Below, piece after piece: positions 6,993 through 15,239 of a DNA stretch of 64,000 nucleotides. The stretch spans positions 16,286 through 80,285 of the forward strand of contig CAYJWI010000001.1 in NCBI GenBank assembly GCA_964373815.1, written 5' to 3'. The position numbers were made by a program, and so were the translations under genes. The notes below the pieces were generated by a model. The model did no database searches. It was given only the letters and a program-made list of their open reading frames with translations, and had not been told where the DNA came from. This DNA is from UBA10205 sp964373815 (GTDB lineage: Archaea > Iainarchaeota > Iainarchaeia > Iainarchaeales > Iainarchaeaceae). Positions within the stretch are counted from its first letter, which is position 1. Every line of letters starts with the position of its first letter.

Positions 6993-7499
6993 ATGATTGG
7001 AACCGAATCAAAATCAACTATTAATGCCATTGGCCTGGCACTCAAGTCCAGAAAACGCTTGGCTATAGGCATTATTTCAGCAATTGCAATGGCTTTTCTC
7101 TCCATTTACATTCCAGCGGCTATTAAGCTTGGAACCACAATTGAATCCCAAATTTCTCTTTTAACTTGGGAGAACATTTTACTCATAACCATTTTCTCGA
7201 TTTTGTTCGGGGTGTCAATCGCCCTTCACAGTTATGCAATGAGCTTAAAGAAAAACCATGGCAATATGAGCGTGACCCCGGTTGGAGGATTTGCCGGCAT
7301 CATAGGCGGGGTGTTTTCAGGGCCGATGTGCCCTACCTGCATAAGCACCATCATCAGCATATTAGGCCTCGGCAGCTCCACAGCCATTTTCATGCTCTCC
7401 CACAGGACGGAAATACTCGCACTAAGCGCACTTCTCATTATCACCTCGATTTATTTTGTAGGGAAAAAAGTAACACGTTTTTGCGACAAATGCAAATGA
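6993..7499 (+). CDS. Membrane protein with CPTC motif and C-terminal CDKC tail
   Basis: A 168-aa protein with about four membrane helices. The central loop carries VTPVGGFAGIIGGVFSGPM followed by C113-P-T-C116, and the extreme C-terminus is FCDKCK (C164, C167). It resembles the CPIC protein at 5100 in order and spacing. Placed directly after the eight-Cys protein, it could be a metal exporter/importer or a thiol carrier. No named family recognised. Confidence 0.65.
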   Translation: MIGTESKSTINAIGLALKSRKRLAIGIISAIAMAFLSIYIPAAIKLGTTIESQISLLTWENILLITIFSILFGVSIALHSYAMSLKKNHGNMSVTPVGGFAGIIGGVFSGPMCPTCISTIISILGLGSSTAIFMLSHRTEILALSALLIITSIYFVGKKVTRFCDKCK

Positions 7500-7578
7500 A
7501 AAGACAGGCTTATCTATTTCTGAAGCTCTAGTCTGGAATCAGGCATTAAAGGCTCGTAAAGCGTTTTAAGGAGAATGG

Positions 7579-7597
7579 CACCCGTTTTAAACGGGTG
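7579..7597. promoter_or_regulatory. Perfect palindrome before the 7606 gene
   Basis: CACCCGTTT-T-AAACGGGTG, nine-base arms with one central base, ends eight bases before ATG 7606 and contains GGTGA, which can serve as ribosome site. Its core TTTTAAA is TATA-like. It is a plausible operator for the winged-helix protein encoded two genes on, or a translation-controlling hairpin. Confidence 0.45.
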
Positions 7598-7605
7598 ATT
7601 TGGCA

Positions 7606-7908
7606 ATGGCGCTTGAAATAATTCTCACAATAATCTCCACATTGTTTTCGCTGGGGGCAATCTACTACTCGTTCATGCTTTCAAAGGAAACCAGCGGCGC
7701 AAAATACTGGATTTTTTTCCTAATAGCATCCGTAATGTTCGGAATAGCGCACCTGGCCTCAAAGGATTTCATGGGCTTTTCATCCGAAACCCAGTTTGTC
7801 GTCAAGGAGGTAGCTGAAATCGCAGGCGCATTCTCGCTGGCGTACGCTACTTATGGCTTGTATTCCTCTATGAAAAAAATCCGCGAAAAAATCGGCAAAG
7901 AACTTTAG
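7606..7908 (+). CDS. Three-helix membrane protein
   Basis: A 100-aa protein with three predicted membrane helices (about residues 2-24, 36-50 and 66-86) and a basic C-terminus. ATG 7606 was preferred over TTG 7600 because GGTGA lies at the right distance. The winged-helix gene follows 13 bases later, so they probably form a membrane-sensor/regulator pair. No family recognised. Confidence 0.6.
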   Translation: MALEIILTIISTLFSLGAIYYSFMLSKETSGAKYWIFFLIASVMFGIAHLASKDFMGFSSETQFVVKEVAEIAGAFSLAYATYGLYSSMKKIREKIGKEL

Positions 7909-7921
7909 AGGAATGAACTAA

Positions 7922-8191
7922 ATGGACAAGACAATCCTCTTCTACTGGAGCAAAGGAGCCGAAACACGGGTCAAAATCCTAAATGCCGCCCACCAATGCA
8001 ACAAAAACAAAGAGCCCTGCTTCATACAGCAAATCGCAGACAAACTAAAAATCAGCCATGTGGGCATAAAAAAACACGTCGACCTGCTGATAGAAAACGG
8101 ATACCTCAAAGAAGTGAATCCAAAAGGGAAACCAGTATATCTTGAACTAACTCACAGTGGAAATGCAATACTTAAGGAATTCAAAAAATAG
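7922..8191 (+). CDS. Small winged-helix DNA-binding protein
   Basis: An 89-aa ArsR/MarR-type winged helix. The recognition region is PCFIQQIADKLKISHVGIKK, with a wing around NPKGKPVYLELTHSG. A GAGG site lies 12 bases upstream and the membrane-protein gene ends 13 bases upstream. It probably controls its own two-gene operon and may be tethered by or respond to the membrane partner. Cysteines in AAHQCNKNKEPCF could be sensory. Confidence 0.75.
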   Translation: MDKTILFYWSKGAETRVKILNAAHQCNKNKEPCFIQQIADKLKISHVGIKKHVDLLIENGYLKEVNPKGKPVYLELTHSGNAILKEFKK

Positions 8192-8224
8192 CCATTAGGT
8201 TTGTTATTGTCGTTTTTGTAAAAA

Positions 8225-8530
8225 TTAATTCATAAGAAGGAATTGCCATAATTTCTTTATAAAGAGAATTTTGTCAATGCAAAGAGGCGATTGCCGTGGG
8301 GCGTCTAGGCGTCCTTCGCTCTTGTCAAAAATGTTCCCGTCAGGAAAGCTCCCGACATATTCAACCTTCACCGTATCCCCTTCCTTTACCTTCACCAATT
8401 CACCAACTCCTCCATTCGCATTCGCCCCCACATTCACTTCAGTTCCAGCTCCCTTGCCCTGCTCACTTGCCTGCTGCGAGCACCCGGCGAGAAGCAACGA
8501 AACAATGAGAAAGGACAGGATTTTGCGCAT
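8225..8530 (-). pseudogene. FKBP-type prolyl isomerase lipoprotein, 3' truncated
   Basis: The product begins MRKILSFLIVSLLLAGC (lipobox LAGC), has a Gly/Asn linker, then VKEGDTVKVEYVGSFPDGNI and FDKSEG, the first strands of an FKBP domain. After SEGR the sequence turns to unrelated residues and stops; the active-site body (about 70 aa) is absent and no other frame supplies it. This is a deletion or rearrangement near 8300-8310, not a simple frameshift. An upstream ATG (8557) overlaps the previous gene's TGA, but 8530 gives a normal signal peptide. Confidence 0.65.
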
Positions 8531-8553
8531 GCACAAATCCAAACCCATTAAAT

Positions 8554-10143
8554 TCATGCTTGTTTTTTCGAAAAAACGGCGAAATCCCCGTATTCAAAGG
8601 CTTTCCCGAGGTTTAGGCCTTCGAGCGGGTAATTTTTCCTTGCCACCACGTAATCGACTTCGGGCAGGATTTGTGAAATGCATGCGGGGCAATTTCCTGC
8701 AACCGCCCTCTGCGCAAGCTCGTGCCTCGCGAGCAGTTGCGGGTAATACGGGTCATTTCCTGCTATGCGCAAATCATACGAAACATACCACTGCGATGCA
8801 GCATCGTAGGGGATTTTTTCCGCTATTTCAGCTACCTTTCCGCCATCCTCGAGAAGGAAAAGCGCAGTCTTCATTTCGGGGTCGAACTTCTTGAACCCGT
8901 ATGCGAACGCGGTCTCTCCAGGTGTTATCTTCGAGCCTTCGCGCAGGTGGGTGAGCTCTGAAGAAGAGAAAAAGAGAATAAGTGAAACCAGCGCAATCGA
9001 TGCAACCGCGTGGCCAAAAAACTTCGGCCTCGATTCAGCCATGCGCGCAATTACTCCGGCGGAGATGAATAGTGCGCAGAACATGGAGAGCTCAATGACC
9101 CTTCCCCCAAGCGCCCTGCCTGTCGCGCTCAGCAGCACTGCCAAAAGCGCGGAAATTATGAAAGATGAGAAAAGCAGCAGTTCCATTTTGCCGATTTTTT
9201 TTGAGAGCACGATGCCGCCAAAGGAGAAAATCCCCGTGGCAAAAACCAAGAGCCCTATCCATGGCGGGAAAACCGCGATGCTTTGCGCAAGGGATTGCAC
9301 CGTGAGCGGGTGCGCGGCTTCAGCCCCGAAGTTGGAGATGTATGGGAGGTAAGAGACAATGATTGCGGGAAGCGCAAGCAAACCCGAGAGGAAAAGGATT
9401 GCGGTTGCCCTAAATTCGGAAAAAATCACCCCGCGCAAAACGAAAAAAATCCCCGCATAAAAGGCCACTCCCGGGTGCGCTGCCACTAGGCTTGGGAAAA
9501 AGATATACGCGAGAGCGCTCCTGTTTTCAACCGCGAGAAAAGTAGCGAGGAAGAAAACCGACGCCATCATGAAGGTGTACTGCCCCCAGTACATGTTCTG
9601 GAAAACTATTTTCGAGCCAATGAAAAGCGCGAGGGAAACGATTCCTGCTTTCTCGCCCCAAAGATGTTTTGTGATGCAGTACACAAGGGTTGCCGAGAGC
9701 AAAGCGAACAAGGCCCCGAGGCCCCACACAATGGCATTGCTGGGGATTGCGGGCAGGAGGTCGATTAGCATTTTCGCGAAAACAGGGAAGCCTATCTGGT
9801 ACCTGTACCCGAGCTTCGAGAACGGCTCATAGGTTTGCGGCATTTTGTCGCCTATCGCAAGGCTGCTTATGTGCGCTGCGGGGTCGGCGCTCGCGTCCAC
9901 AAAAGGGTGAATTAAAACATAGGGGTATGCAGAGAGCGCTGCGATTAAAATGCACAGCAATGCCGCCGGCATGCTTATTTGCGGCAATTTGATTTCGTAT
10001 TTGCGGATTGCAAAAAACGAGGCCGCGAGCGAAATTATCGCGATTGCCCATGAAACCCTAGAAAAGTAGAGGCTCCAGAGGGAGAGCAATGTGGCGATTG
10101 AAATGAACGCGAGCACGAAGGCCAGCGCTTTGCCGTTATTCAC
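8554..10143 (-). CDS. Multispan GT-C-like membrane protein
   Basis: A 529-aa protein with about 12 membrane helices and a C-terminal soluble region of about 110 aa. The first outer loop after helix 3 has acidic residues (HPFVDASADPAAHISS), where GT-C glycosyltransferases keep their catalytic Asp. It overlaps by eight bases with the DPM1-like glycosyltransferase gene upstream, the usual pairing for polyprenyl-phosphate-sugar synthesis and use. Likely transfers a sugar from a lipid carrier to surface glycans or proteins. No close family name can be given. Confidence 0.6.
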   Translation of the reverse strand: MNNGKALAFVLAFISIATLLSLWSLYFSRVSWAIAIISLAASFFAIRKYEIKLPQISMPAALLCILIAALSAYPYVLIHPFVDASADPAAHISSLAIGDKMPQTYEPFSKLGYRYQIGFPVFAKMLIDLLPAIPSNAIVWGLGALFALLSATLVYCITKHLWGEKAGIVSLALFIGSKIVFQNMYWGQYTFMMASVFFLATFLAVENRSALAYIFFPSLVAAHPGVAFYAGIFFVLRGVIFSEFRATAILFLSGLLALPAIIVSYLPYISNFGAEAAHPLTVQSLAQSIAVFPPWIGLLVFATGIFSFGGIVLSKKIGKMELLLFSSFIISALLAVLLSATGRALGGRVIELSMFCALFISAGVIARMAESRPKFFGHAVASIALVSLILFFSSSELTHLREGSKITPGETAFAYGFKKFDPEMKTALFLLEDGGKVAEIAEKIPYDAASQWYVSYDLRIAGNDPYYPQLLARHELAQRAVAGNCPACISQILPEVDYVVARKNYPLEGLNLGKAFEYGDFAVFSKKQA

Positions 10144-10870
10144 TTTTTTTCATCCTCCCTATCTCCCCTCTCATCCAGAGCAGCTTTGAAATGAAGTGCA
10201 GGGTATCGGACAGCACCTTCACCGTGCTTTTCTTTGCCTTGTTCTGCATGTAGAGCACATCGATTTCCTTTATCCGCAGGCCAGCTAGCGATGCGCGCTT
10301 CATGACTTCGGTATCCCAGAACCAGTGCCCATCGATTGTGCTTTTTAGGACTGGGAGTATTTTCCCGCGCCGAAAGAACTTGCACCCCGCGTTCGGGTCA
10401 TGCACCGGCATTGAAAGCAGGAGTGAAGTGAGCTTTGAATATGCATAGTGCAGCAAGTTCCTCGGCATATTGAGGAGCGTGAAGTCATAGTGCCTGTTAG
10501 CGCAGGCGACATCATACCCATCCTCTATAGCCCCTGCCATCTCGGGGATGCACGATGGGGCTATCTCGAGGTCGATGTCGATATACCCAACAATATCCCC
10601 GCGGGCCGCCCTTATCCCGTCCGTCACTGATTTGCCGCGCCCGGAGTTTTTTCCATGGAAAATCGCCCGTGAATTCCTGCTGCGCCGGATTTCCTCCTTC
10701 ACGAGCCTTGCGGTGGAATCCGTGCTCTTGTCCTCGACGAAAATAATTTCATAATCGAGCCTTGCCTGGCCAAGGGCCTGGTGCAGCTTTTTGACCGAGT
10801 CCCTGAAAATTCCTTCCTCGTTATAGCACGGAAGAACAAGGGATAGCCCCTTTTTTTGAACAAAAACCAC
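10136..10870 (-). CDS. GT2 glycosyltransferase, dolichyl-phosphate sugar synthase type
   Basis: A 244-aa GT-A fold enzyme of the DPM1/DPG synthase class: LSLVLPCYNEE, FVEDKSTDSTA, GRGKSVTDGIRAARGD, the DxD-like IDIDLE and the NAGCKFFRRG region. It should transfer a sugar from a nucleotide to polyprenyl phosphate at the inner membrane face. The start is GTG 10870, which lies 25.5 bp from the TATA block at 10891-10900 (leaderless). Overlaps the GT-C-like gene by eight bases. Confidence 0.85.
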   Translation of the reverse strand: MVFVQKKGLSLVLPCYNEEGIFRDSVKKLHQALGQARLDYEIIFVEDKSTDSTARLVKEEIRRSRNSRAIFHGKNSGRGKSVTDGIRAARGDIVGYIDIDLEIAPSCIPEMAGAIEDGYDVACANRHYDFTLLNMPRNLLHYAYSKLTSLLLSMPVHDPNAGCKFFRRGKILPVLKSTIDGHWFWDTEVMKRASLAGLRIKEIDVLYMQNKAKKSTVKVLSDTLHFISKLLWMRGEIGRMKKSE

Positions 10871-10890
10871 CTAGAATCCTTGCACCTAAG

Positions 10891-10900
10891 ATATTAAAAT
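10891..10900. promoter_or_regulatory. Bidirectional TATA box
   Basis: ATATTAAAAT lies with its centre 25.5 bp from GTG 10870 (minus) and 29.5 bp from ATG 10925 (plus); the two starts are 55 bp apart. Confidence 0.55.
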
Positions 10901-10924
10901 CCGCATCTGCGGCCAGGCAACGGC

Positions 10925-11329
10925 ATGGCCTTAAGCTATTGGATGCCGCGAAAGTTTTTTGGTATTTATGGCGGCCTGCTGTACTGCATATTTACCATCC
11001 ATGCAATCGGGGTCTTGCGCGTTTTCAAACACTTTTTATTTTCAACGGGCACCATTTCACTTGTTTTGGTGATTGGAAAAATGGCACCCGGAAAAACTTT
11101 TGCGCAGGGAAAAAACGGAGAAAAGAAAGCCCATGACCCCAACACGCGCTTCGACCCCGAAATAGGCTGGGTGCCAGTAGAGGGCAGGTCAATAACTTCT
11201 TTTGGCGCCAAAAAAATTTCTTCAAATTCGCTCTACCTCGACCGCGTGCATTACTCCCCGCAGGGGCACAAGTTCATCTCCAGCATCCTTTATGATTACC
11301 TCAAGCAAACGTATCCCAAGCAAAGCTAA
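10925..11329 (+). pseudogene. SGNH-hydrolase relic with internal deletion
   Basis: A 134-aa open frame. It starts with hydrophobic segments (to about residue 52). It then has RFDPEIGWVPV and a short stretch ending in ISSNS, like the entry motif of membrane-linked SGNH/GDSL hydrolases. Directly after this comes LYLDRVHYSPQGHKFISSIL, the DxxH catalytic block normally found about 200 residues later. The nucleophile block and the middle of the fold are missing, so it looks like an in-frame deletion. It may be expressed but should be inactive. Confidence 0.5.
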
Positions 11330-11451
11330 AACGGTTTTCCGGAGTTAGGGTGTTTCCAAAGTAGGATTGGGGCGGAAAAGCTTCCCCCTAATGCCATTTT
11401 CCACAATAAAAATTCCGGGCAAAAAACGTCAAACGCCGATTCCGCATATTG

Positions 11452-11588
11452 GTATATAAATGTTAATCAAGGCTAATATTTTAGATTAATAGAGCAAAGC
11501 GGGCAGCATCTGGCTTTTTCAAGGAAACCGGTTCTGAACTGCGTTATTTGGGGTATAATCGGCATTATTTGGGTTGTTTTAGGAAGGG
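11452..11588 (+). promoter_or_regulatory. hppA: Promoter and long leader of hppA
   Basis: TATATAAATG at 11453-11462 predicts a start near 11480 and a leader of about 115 nt before TTG 11595, much longer than elsewhere in the window. A weaker TATA (GTATAATC near 11552) is possible. AGGAAGGG at 11581-11588 is the ribosome site, six bases before TTG. Confidence 0.5.
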
Positions 11589-11594
11589 TTTTTT

Positions 11595-13631
11595 TTGCTT
11601 GAGATAGTTTTTGGGATAGGCGTTCTTGCACTGCTTGTAGCCATAGCCTGCGCGCAGTATGTGCTAAGGCAGGACACGGGCACAAAGCAGATGCAGGAAA
11701 TTGCGGGCTATATACGCGAAGGCGCCGAGGCCTTCATGAAAAGGCAGTACACGGCAATCGCTGTCCTTGCAATAGTTACCGCCCTGATAATTCTTGCAGT
11801 CTACACTTTTGTAGGCCGGGTTGATTTCGCGATACAGACATCAATCGCTTTTGTGCTCGGAGCATTCTGCTCTGCAATCGCGGGGATAATCGGCATGTAC
11901 ATTTCAGTGCGCGCAAATGTAAGGACAGCCGCCGCCGCGACAAAATCCATGGCAAAGGCCCTGCGCATTGCGCTGCTTGGGGGCGCGGTTTCAGGGATTT
12001 TCGTTGTCGCGCTTTCCCTGATAGGAGTTACCACAATATTTTACGTTTTCGGCGCGGACCCGACAAAGACGCCATTCCTCATTGTCGGCTATGCTTTCGG
12101 CGCTTCGTTTGTGGCGCTCTTCGCACAGCTTGGAGGTGGAATTTACACCAAGGCAGCTGACATCGGCGCTGACCTTGTTGGAAAAGTAGAAGCGGGGATT
12201 CCGGAGGACGACCCGCGCAACCCGGCAGTTGTTGCGGACCTTGTGGGCGACAATGTCGGCGACTGTGCAGGGAGGGGCGCGGACATTTTCGAGAGCACCG
12301 CAGCAGAAAACATCGGGGCAATGATCCTCGGTGTTGCCCTATACCCGGTTTTTGGAATAAACGGCGTTCTTTTCCCGCTTGTTGCAACAGCATTCGGCCT
12401 TCTAGCATCGATGGCCGGGATACTTTTGGTAAAAGCCGGGGAGAACGAGGAGCCAATGGCCGCCCTTAACCGGGGATATTACATCGCGAGCTTTCTTGCC
12501 GCCATTTTGCTCTACTACGCGACAACCACCCTGCTGCACAGCATTTGGTTCTTTTACGCAAGCCTTGTGGGGCTTGTGATGAGCATCCTTTTCGTCTACA
12601 TCACCCAGTACTACACCGAGTACAGGTTCAGGCCAGTGCGCAGCATTGCAAAGGCATCAGTTACCGGCCATGCGACAAACATAATCACGGGGCTTGCCGT
12701 GGCGCTTGAAAACACGGCGCTTCCCGTAATAGTGATTTCACTCTCGCTTTTCATCTCCTACAGCTTCGGCCTGCAGTCGGGCGTCCCTAACGGAGGGCTC
12801 TTCGGCACAGCGGTTGCGACAATGGGAATGCTCGCAACCGCCGCGTACATACTTGCGATGGACACTTTTGGCCCGATAACAGACAACGCGGGCGGGATTG
12901 TGGAAATGTCAAAGGCCCCGGCAAACGTTAGGAGAAACACCGACAAGCTCGATGCCGCGGGGAACACCACAAAGGCGCTCACGAAAGGCTATGCAATCGG
13001 CTCCGCCGCGCTCGCAGCATTCCTGCTCTTCTCAGCCTACATGAACGAAGTCTCAACCCTTACAGGAAAGCCTTTTGTGGTGGTCAACCTCGCGAAGGTC
13101 GATGTCTTCATAGGTGCGATGCTCGGCGCGATGCTGGTCTTTCTCTTCAGCGCCTTTGCAATCAACGCGGTGGGGAATACAGCCGGCTTCATAATCGAGG
13201 AAGTGAGGAGGCAGTTTAGGGACAAGCAGGTGATGTCTGGGAAGAAGAAGCCTGATTATGCTCGGTGCGTCGACATCACGACACAGGGCGCGCTCAAGAG
13301 CATGGTGCTTCCCGGGCTTCTTGCGATTTGCTTCCCAATTACGGTCGGCATATTGCTCAAGACCGAAGCGATGGCGGCATTTTTGATGGTCGGAACGATT
13401 GCGGGGATACTCATGGCGATTCTCATGAACCAGGGCGGGGGCGCATGGGACAATGCGAAGAAATACATCGAAACAGGCGTGCACGGGGGCAAGGGCTCCG
13501 ATGCGCACAAGGCCGCGATTGTGGGCGATACAGTCGGCGACCCGCTCAAGGACACAGCGGGCCCGAGCCTGCATGTTCTCATAAAGCTGCTTGCGACATT
13601 GACGCTCGTGCTCGCGCCGCTGTACATCTGA
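11595..13631 (+). CDS. hppA: Membrane-bound proton-pumping pyrophosphatase
   Basis: A 678-aa, about 16-helix H+-PPase that hydrolyses pyrophosphate and pumps protons outward. The signature motifs are intact: GADLVGKVEAGIPEDDPRNP, DNVGDCAGRGADIFES, DTFGPITDNAGGI and DTVGDPLKDTAGPSL. The GNTTKA motif has Lys where K+-dependent enzymes have Ala (GNTTAA), which marks the K+-independent, H+-pumping class. TTG start, supported by AGGAAGGG six bases upstream. It would let the cell recover energy from PPi made in biosynthesis. Confidence 0.97.
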   Translation: MLEIVFGIGVLALLVAIACAQYVLRQDTGTKQMQEIAGYIREGAEAFMKRQYTAIAVLAIVTALIILAVYTFVGRVDFAIQTSIAFVLGAFCSAIAGIIGMYISVRANVRTAAAATKSMAKALRIALLGGAVSGIFVVALSLIGVTTIFYVFGADPTKTPFLIVGYAFGASFVALFAQLGGGIYTKAADIGADLVGKVEAGIPEDDPRNPAVVADLVGDNVGDCAGRGADIFESTAAENIGAMILGVALYPVFGINGVLFPLVATAFGLLASMAGILLVKAGENEEPMAALNRGYYIASFLAAILLYYATTTLLHSIWFFYASLVGLVMSILFVYITQYYTEYRFRPVRSIAKASVTGHATNIITGLAVALENTALPVIVISLSLFISYSFGLQSGVPNGGLFGTAVATMGMLATAAYILAMDTFGPITDNAGGIVEMSKAPANVRRNTDKLDAAGNTTKALTKGYAIGSAALAAFLLFSAYMNEVSTLTGKPFVVVNLAKVDVFIGAMLGAMLVFLFSAFAINAVGNTAGFIIEEVRRQFRDKQVMSGKKKPDYARCVDITTQGALKSMVLPGLLAICFPITVGILLKTEAMAAFLMVGTIAGILMAILMNQGGGAWDNAKKYIETGVHGGKGSDAHKAAIVGDTVGDPLKDTAGPSLHVLIKLLATLTLVLAPLYI

Positions 13632-13784
13632 TTGCAGAGCTTGTGGCAAGCGCCCTTTCAATCACTTTTCAAATACATCCACCTTGCTTTTTTCGCATAG
13701 GAAAGCCATTAAAATAGTTGCTGCTTTCTATTGTAAAAGCGTAATTACTTAGTATTTGATGATTGGAAAGGAGGTTGGATTCAA

Positions 13785-13937
13785 ATGGCAAAACCTGCAT
13801 TCGGCGGATACAGCATCTGCTTCAAGGGCTGCACCGATACAGTCGAAAGCGTTTTCGGCAGCGGCAACATAGCGCCTTCGGAAATGACGAAGAAGCTCTG
13901 GGTATATGTCAAGGCGAAGAAACTTTCAAGCAAGTGA
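13785..13937 (+). CDS. 50-aa SWIB-like small protein
   Basis: The product is MAKPAFGGYSICFKGCTDTV followed by ESVFGSGNIAPSEMTKKLWV and a Lys-rich end, 50 aa. The GSGN-IAPSEMTKKLWVYVKAKKL part resembles the first half of a SWIB/MDM2-type domain. GGAGGT (13770-13775) stands nine bases before ATG. Two cysteines (C12, C16) are near the front. Similar tiny proteins occur in archaea, from memory. Chromatin or DNA association is a guess from the fold. Confidence 0.6.
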   Translation: MAKPAFGGYSICFKGCTDTVESVFGSGNIAPSEMTKKLWVYVKAKKLSSK

Positions 13938-13946
13938 ATTTTCCAC

Positions 13947-13962
13947 TGCCCCGCAAGGGGCA
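13947..13962. terminator. GNRA-loop hairpin after the SWIB-like gene
   Basis: TGCCCC-GCAA-GGGGCA, six GC-rich pairs closed by a GCAA tetraloop, nine bases after the stop codon and followed by AAAGCTTTTATTT. Likely a 3' end stabiliser or terminator. Confidence 0.5.
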
Positions 13963-14077
13963 AAAGCTTTTATTTGGATTAACCCAAGATTAGGGCATAT
14001 GTCCGGAAGGGCAACTATTCCCATTGGGCTGGTTTTTCTGGCAGGCGGGAAATGCATCTAAACAGGGGCATGTTCTG

Positions 14078-14808
14078 ATGTCATTCCACGCTTCTGAAGC
14101 TTTTTCAACAATTGCGCTTTTCATCCCCCCTGCTCGTCTCGTTTTTTGTCTGGCGAAAAATAAATTCAAGCACGGAAAAACTAGGCTTTGCGGAAAGCAG
14201 GAGAAAATCAATTTCCATTGTTTCCGGGGTTTTGCTTTTCGGCTGGTTTTTTGCCGCTTTTGCCATCGCATTGCTCGGCCTGTTCCATGTCAGTTCAAGC
14301 TTTTTTTCCCCGCTGGTCCCCCTAGCGGTGGTTCTCTGCGGCATCGCAGTGGTGGCGTTGGTTCTTTTTTCCAGCACCATGAAACAAATCATCGGCTTGC
14401 TCCCACAGCGCTGGCTCATCTCATTGCAGCTATACAGGGTCTTGGGGGTTGTTTTTTTTGTGGCAGCTCGAGGCCGGCGCATTGCCAGCAATGTTTGCAA
14501 TCCCGGCAGCCTATGGTGACATCATCACCGGCCTCGCCGCGCCCATTGTCGGGTACGTTTACCTGAAAAAAATCCCATTTTCAAAAATTCTCGCCGTGGT
14601 TTGGAATGTCTTCGGCATAATTGACATCACTATGTCCATATGCCTCGGAATCCTGCTGGTTTTCCCAGCACCGTTCCAGCTTGTGGCTGTGTCCCCCACC
14701 ACTGAAATAATGACCATGTTCCCGATGGCCCTTGTTCCCGTCTACGCGGTGCCGCTCGCGTTCATGCTCCACGCGTTTTCGCTAAAAGGCCTGCTTGCGG
14801 AAAAGTGA
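14078..14808 (+). pseudogene. Conserved multispan membrane protein, two homopolymer frameshifts
   Basis: Reading starts at ATG 14078 (MSFHASEAFSTIALFIP). After removing one C from the C6 run at 14125-14130 it continues LLVSFFVWRKINSS and about 105 more residues. After removing one T from the T8 run at 14452-14459 it continues FLWQLEAGALPAMF to 14808. The joined protein is about 243 aa with about seven helices and matches an uncharacterised membrane family with a GDIITGLAAP motif. Both breaks are one-base gains in homopolymers. Either base-calling error or decay. Confidence 0.65.
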
Positions 14809-14858
14809 GTTTTTAGCCGCCGGGGAGAGCGACAGAAGCGTATGCGGGCAGTTCAAAT

Positions 14859-15221
14859 CTACAATTGTTTTTTCTCTTCGTTCTTTTTCATCCGGGCTTT
14901 GACAAGCTTCTTTATGAGAGCGACGGGGAGCTTTTTGTCCAGCGGAAATCGGACTGTTGCTTGGAAAGTTTCATAATCAGCCAGTTCCTTTTTGTGCTCC
15001 TCTATACTTGGGGTTGGTAAATAGAGCCCGATATGCGCTTTCGCGAGGGCGAAATAAGCCAGCCGCCCCTTGTAGGCATAGTACGGCATCCCATAACTGA
15101 TGCGCTCCGCGGCTGCCGGTGCGGCTTTTTTGATAGCCACCCGGAGCTCCCTAAGTTTGCCCTGCACCTCTTTCGGCGCCCTCGCAATGTATGCGTCCAC
15201 GTCTTTTGATGTTTTTTCCAT
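14859..15221 (-). CDS. DUF1801/YdhG-family protein
   Basis: A 120-aa protein of the YdhG-like DUF1801 fold: DVDAYIARAPKEVQGKLREL, then ISYGMPYYAYKGRLAYFA and HIGLYLPTP. Bacterial relatives include the Fra/YdhG iron-chaperone-like proteins; many are of unknown function. It stands alone, next to the tRNA-Ser accretion. The identity is firm at fold level only. Confidence 0.8.
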   Translation of the reverse strand: MEKTSKDVDAYIARAPKEVQGKLRELRVAIKKAAPAAAERISYGMPYYAYKGRLAYFALAKAHIGLYLPTPSIEEHKKELADYETFQATVRFPLDKKLPVALIKKLVKARMKKNEEKKQL

Positions 15222-15239
15222 TAGATCACATTTTCAAAT

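Noticed and set aside
7575..7599. Seven-codon leader peptide (MAPVLNG) before the 7606 gene
   Set aside because: Its ribosome site would be directly against the ATG; the sequence is better explained as a palindrome.
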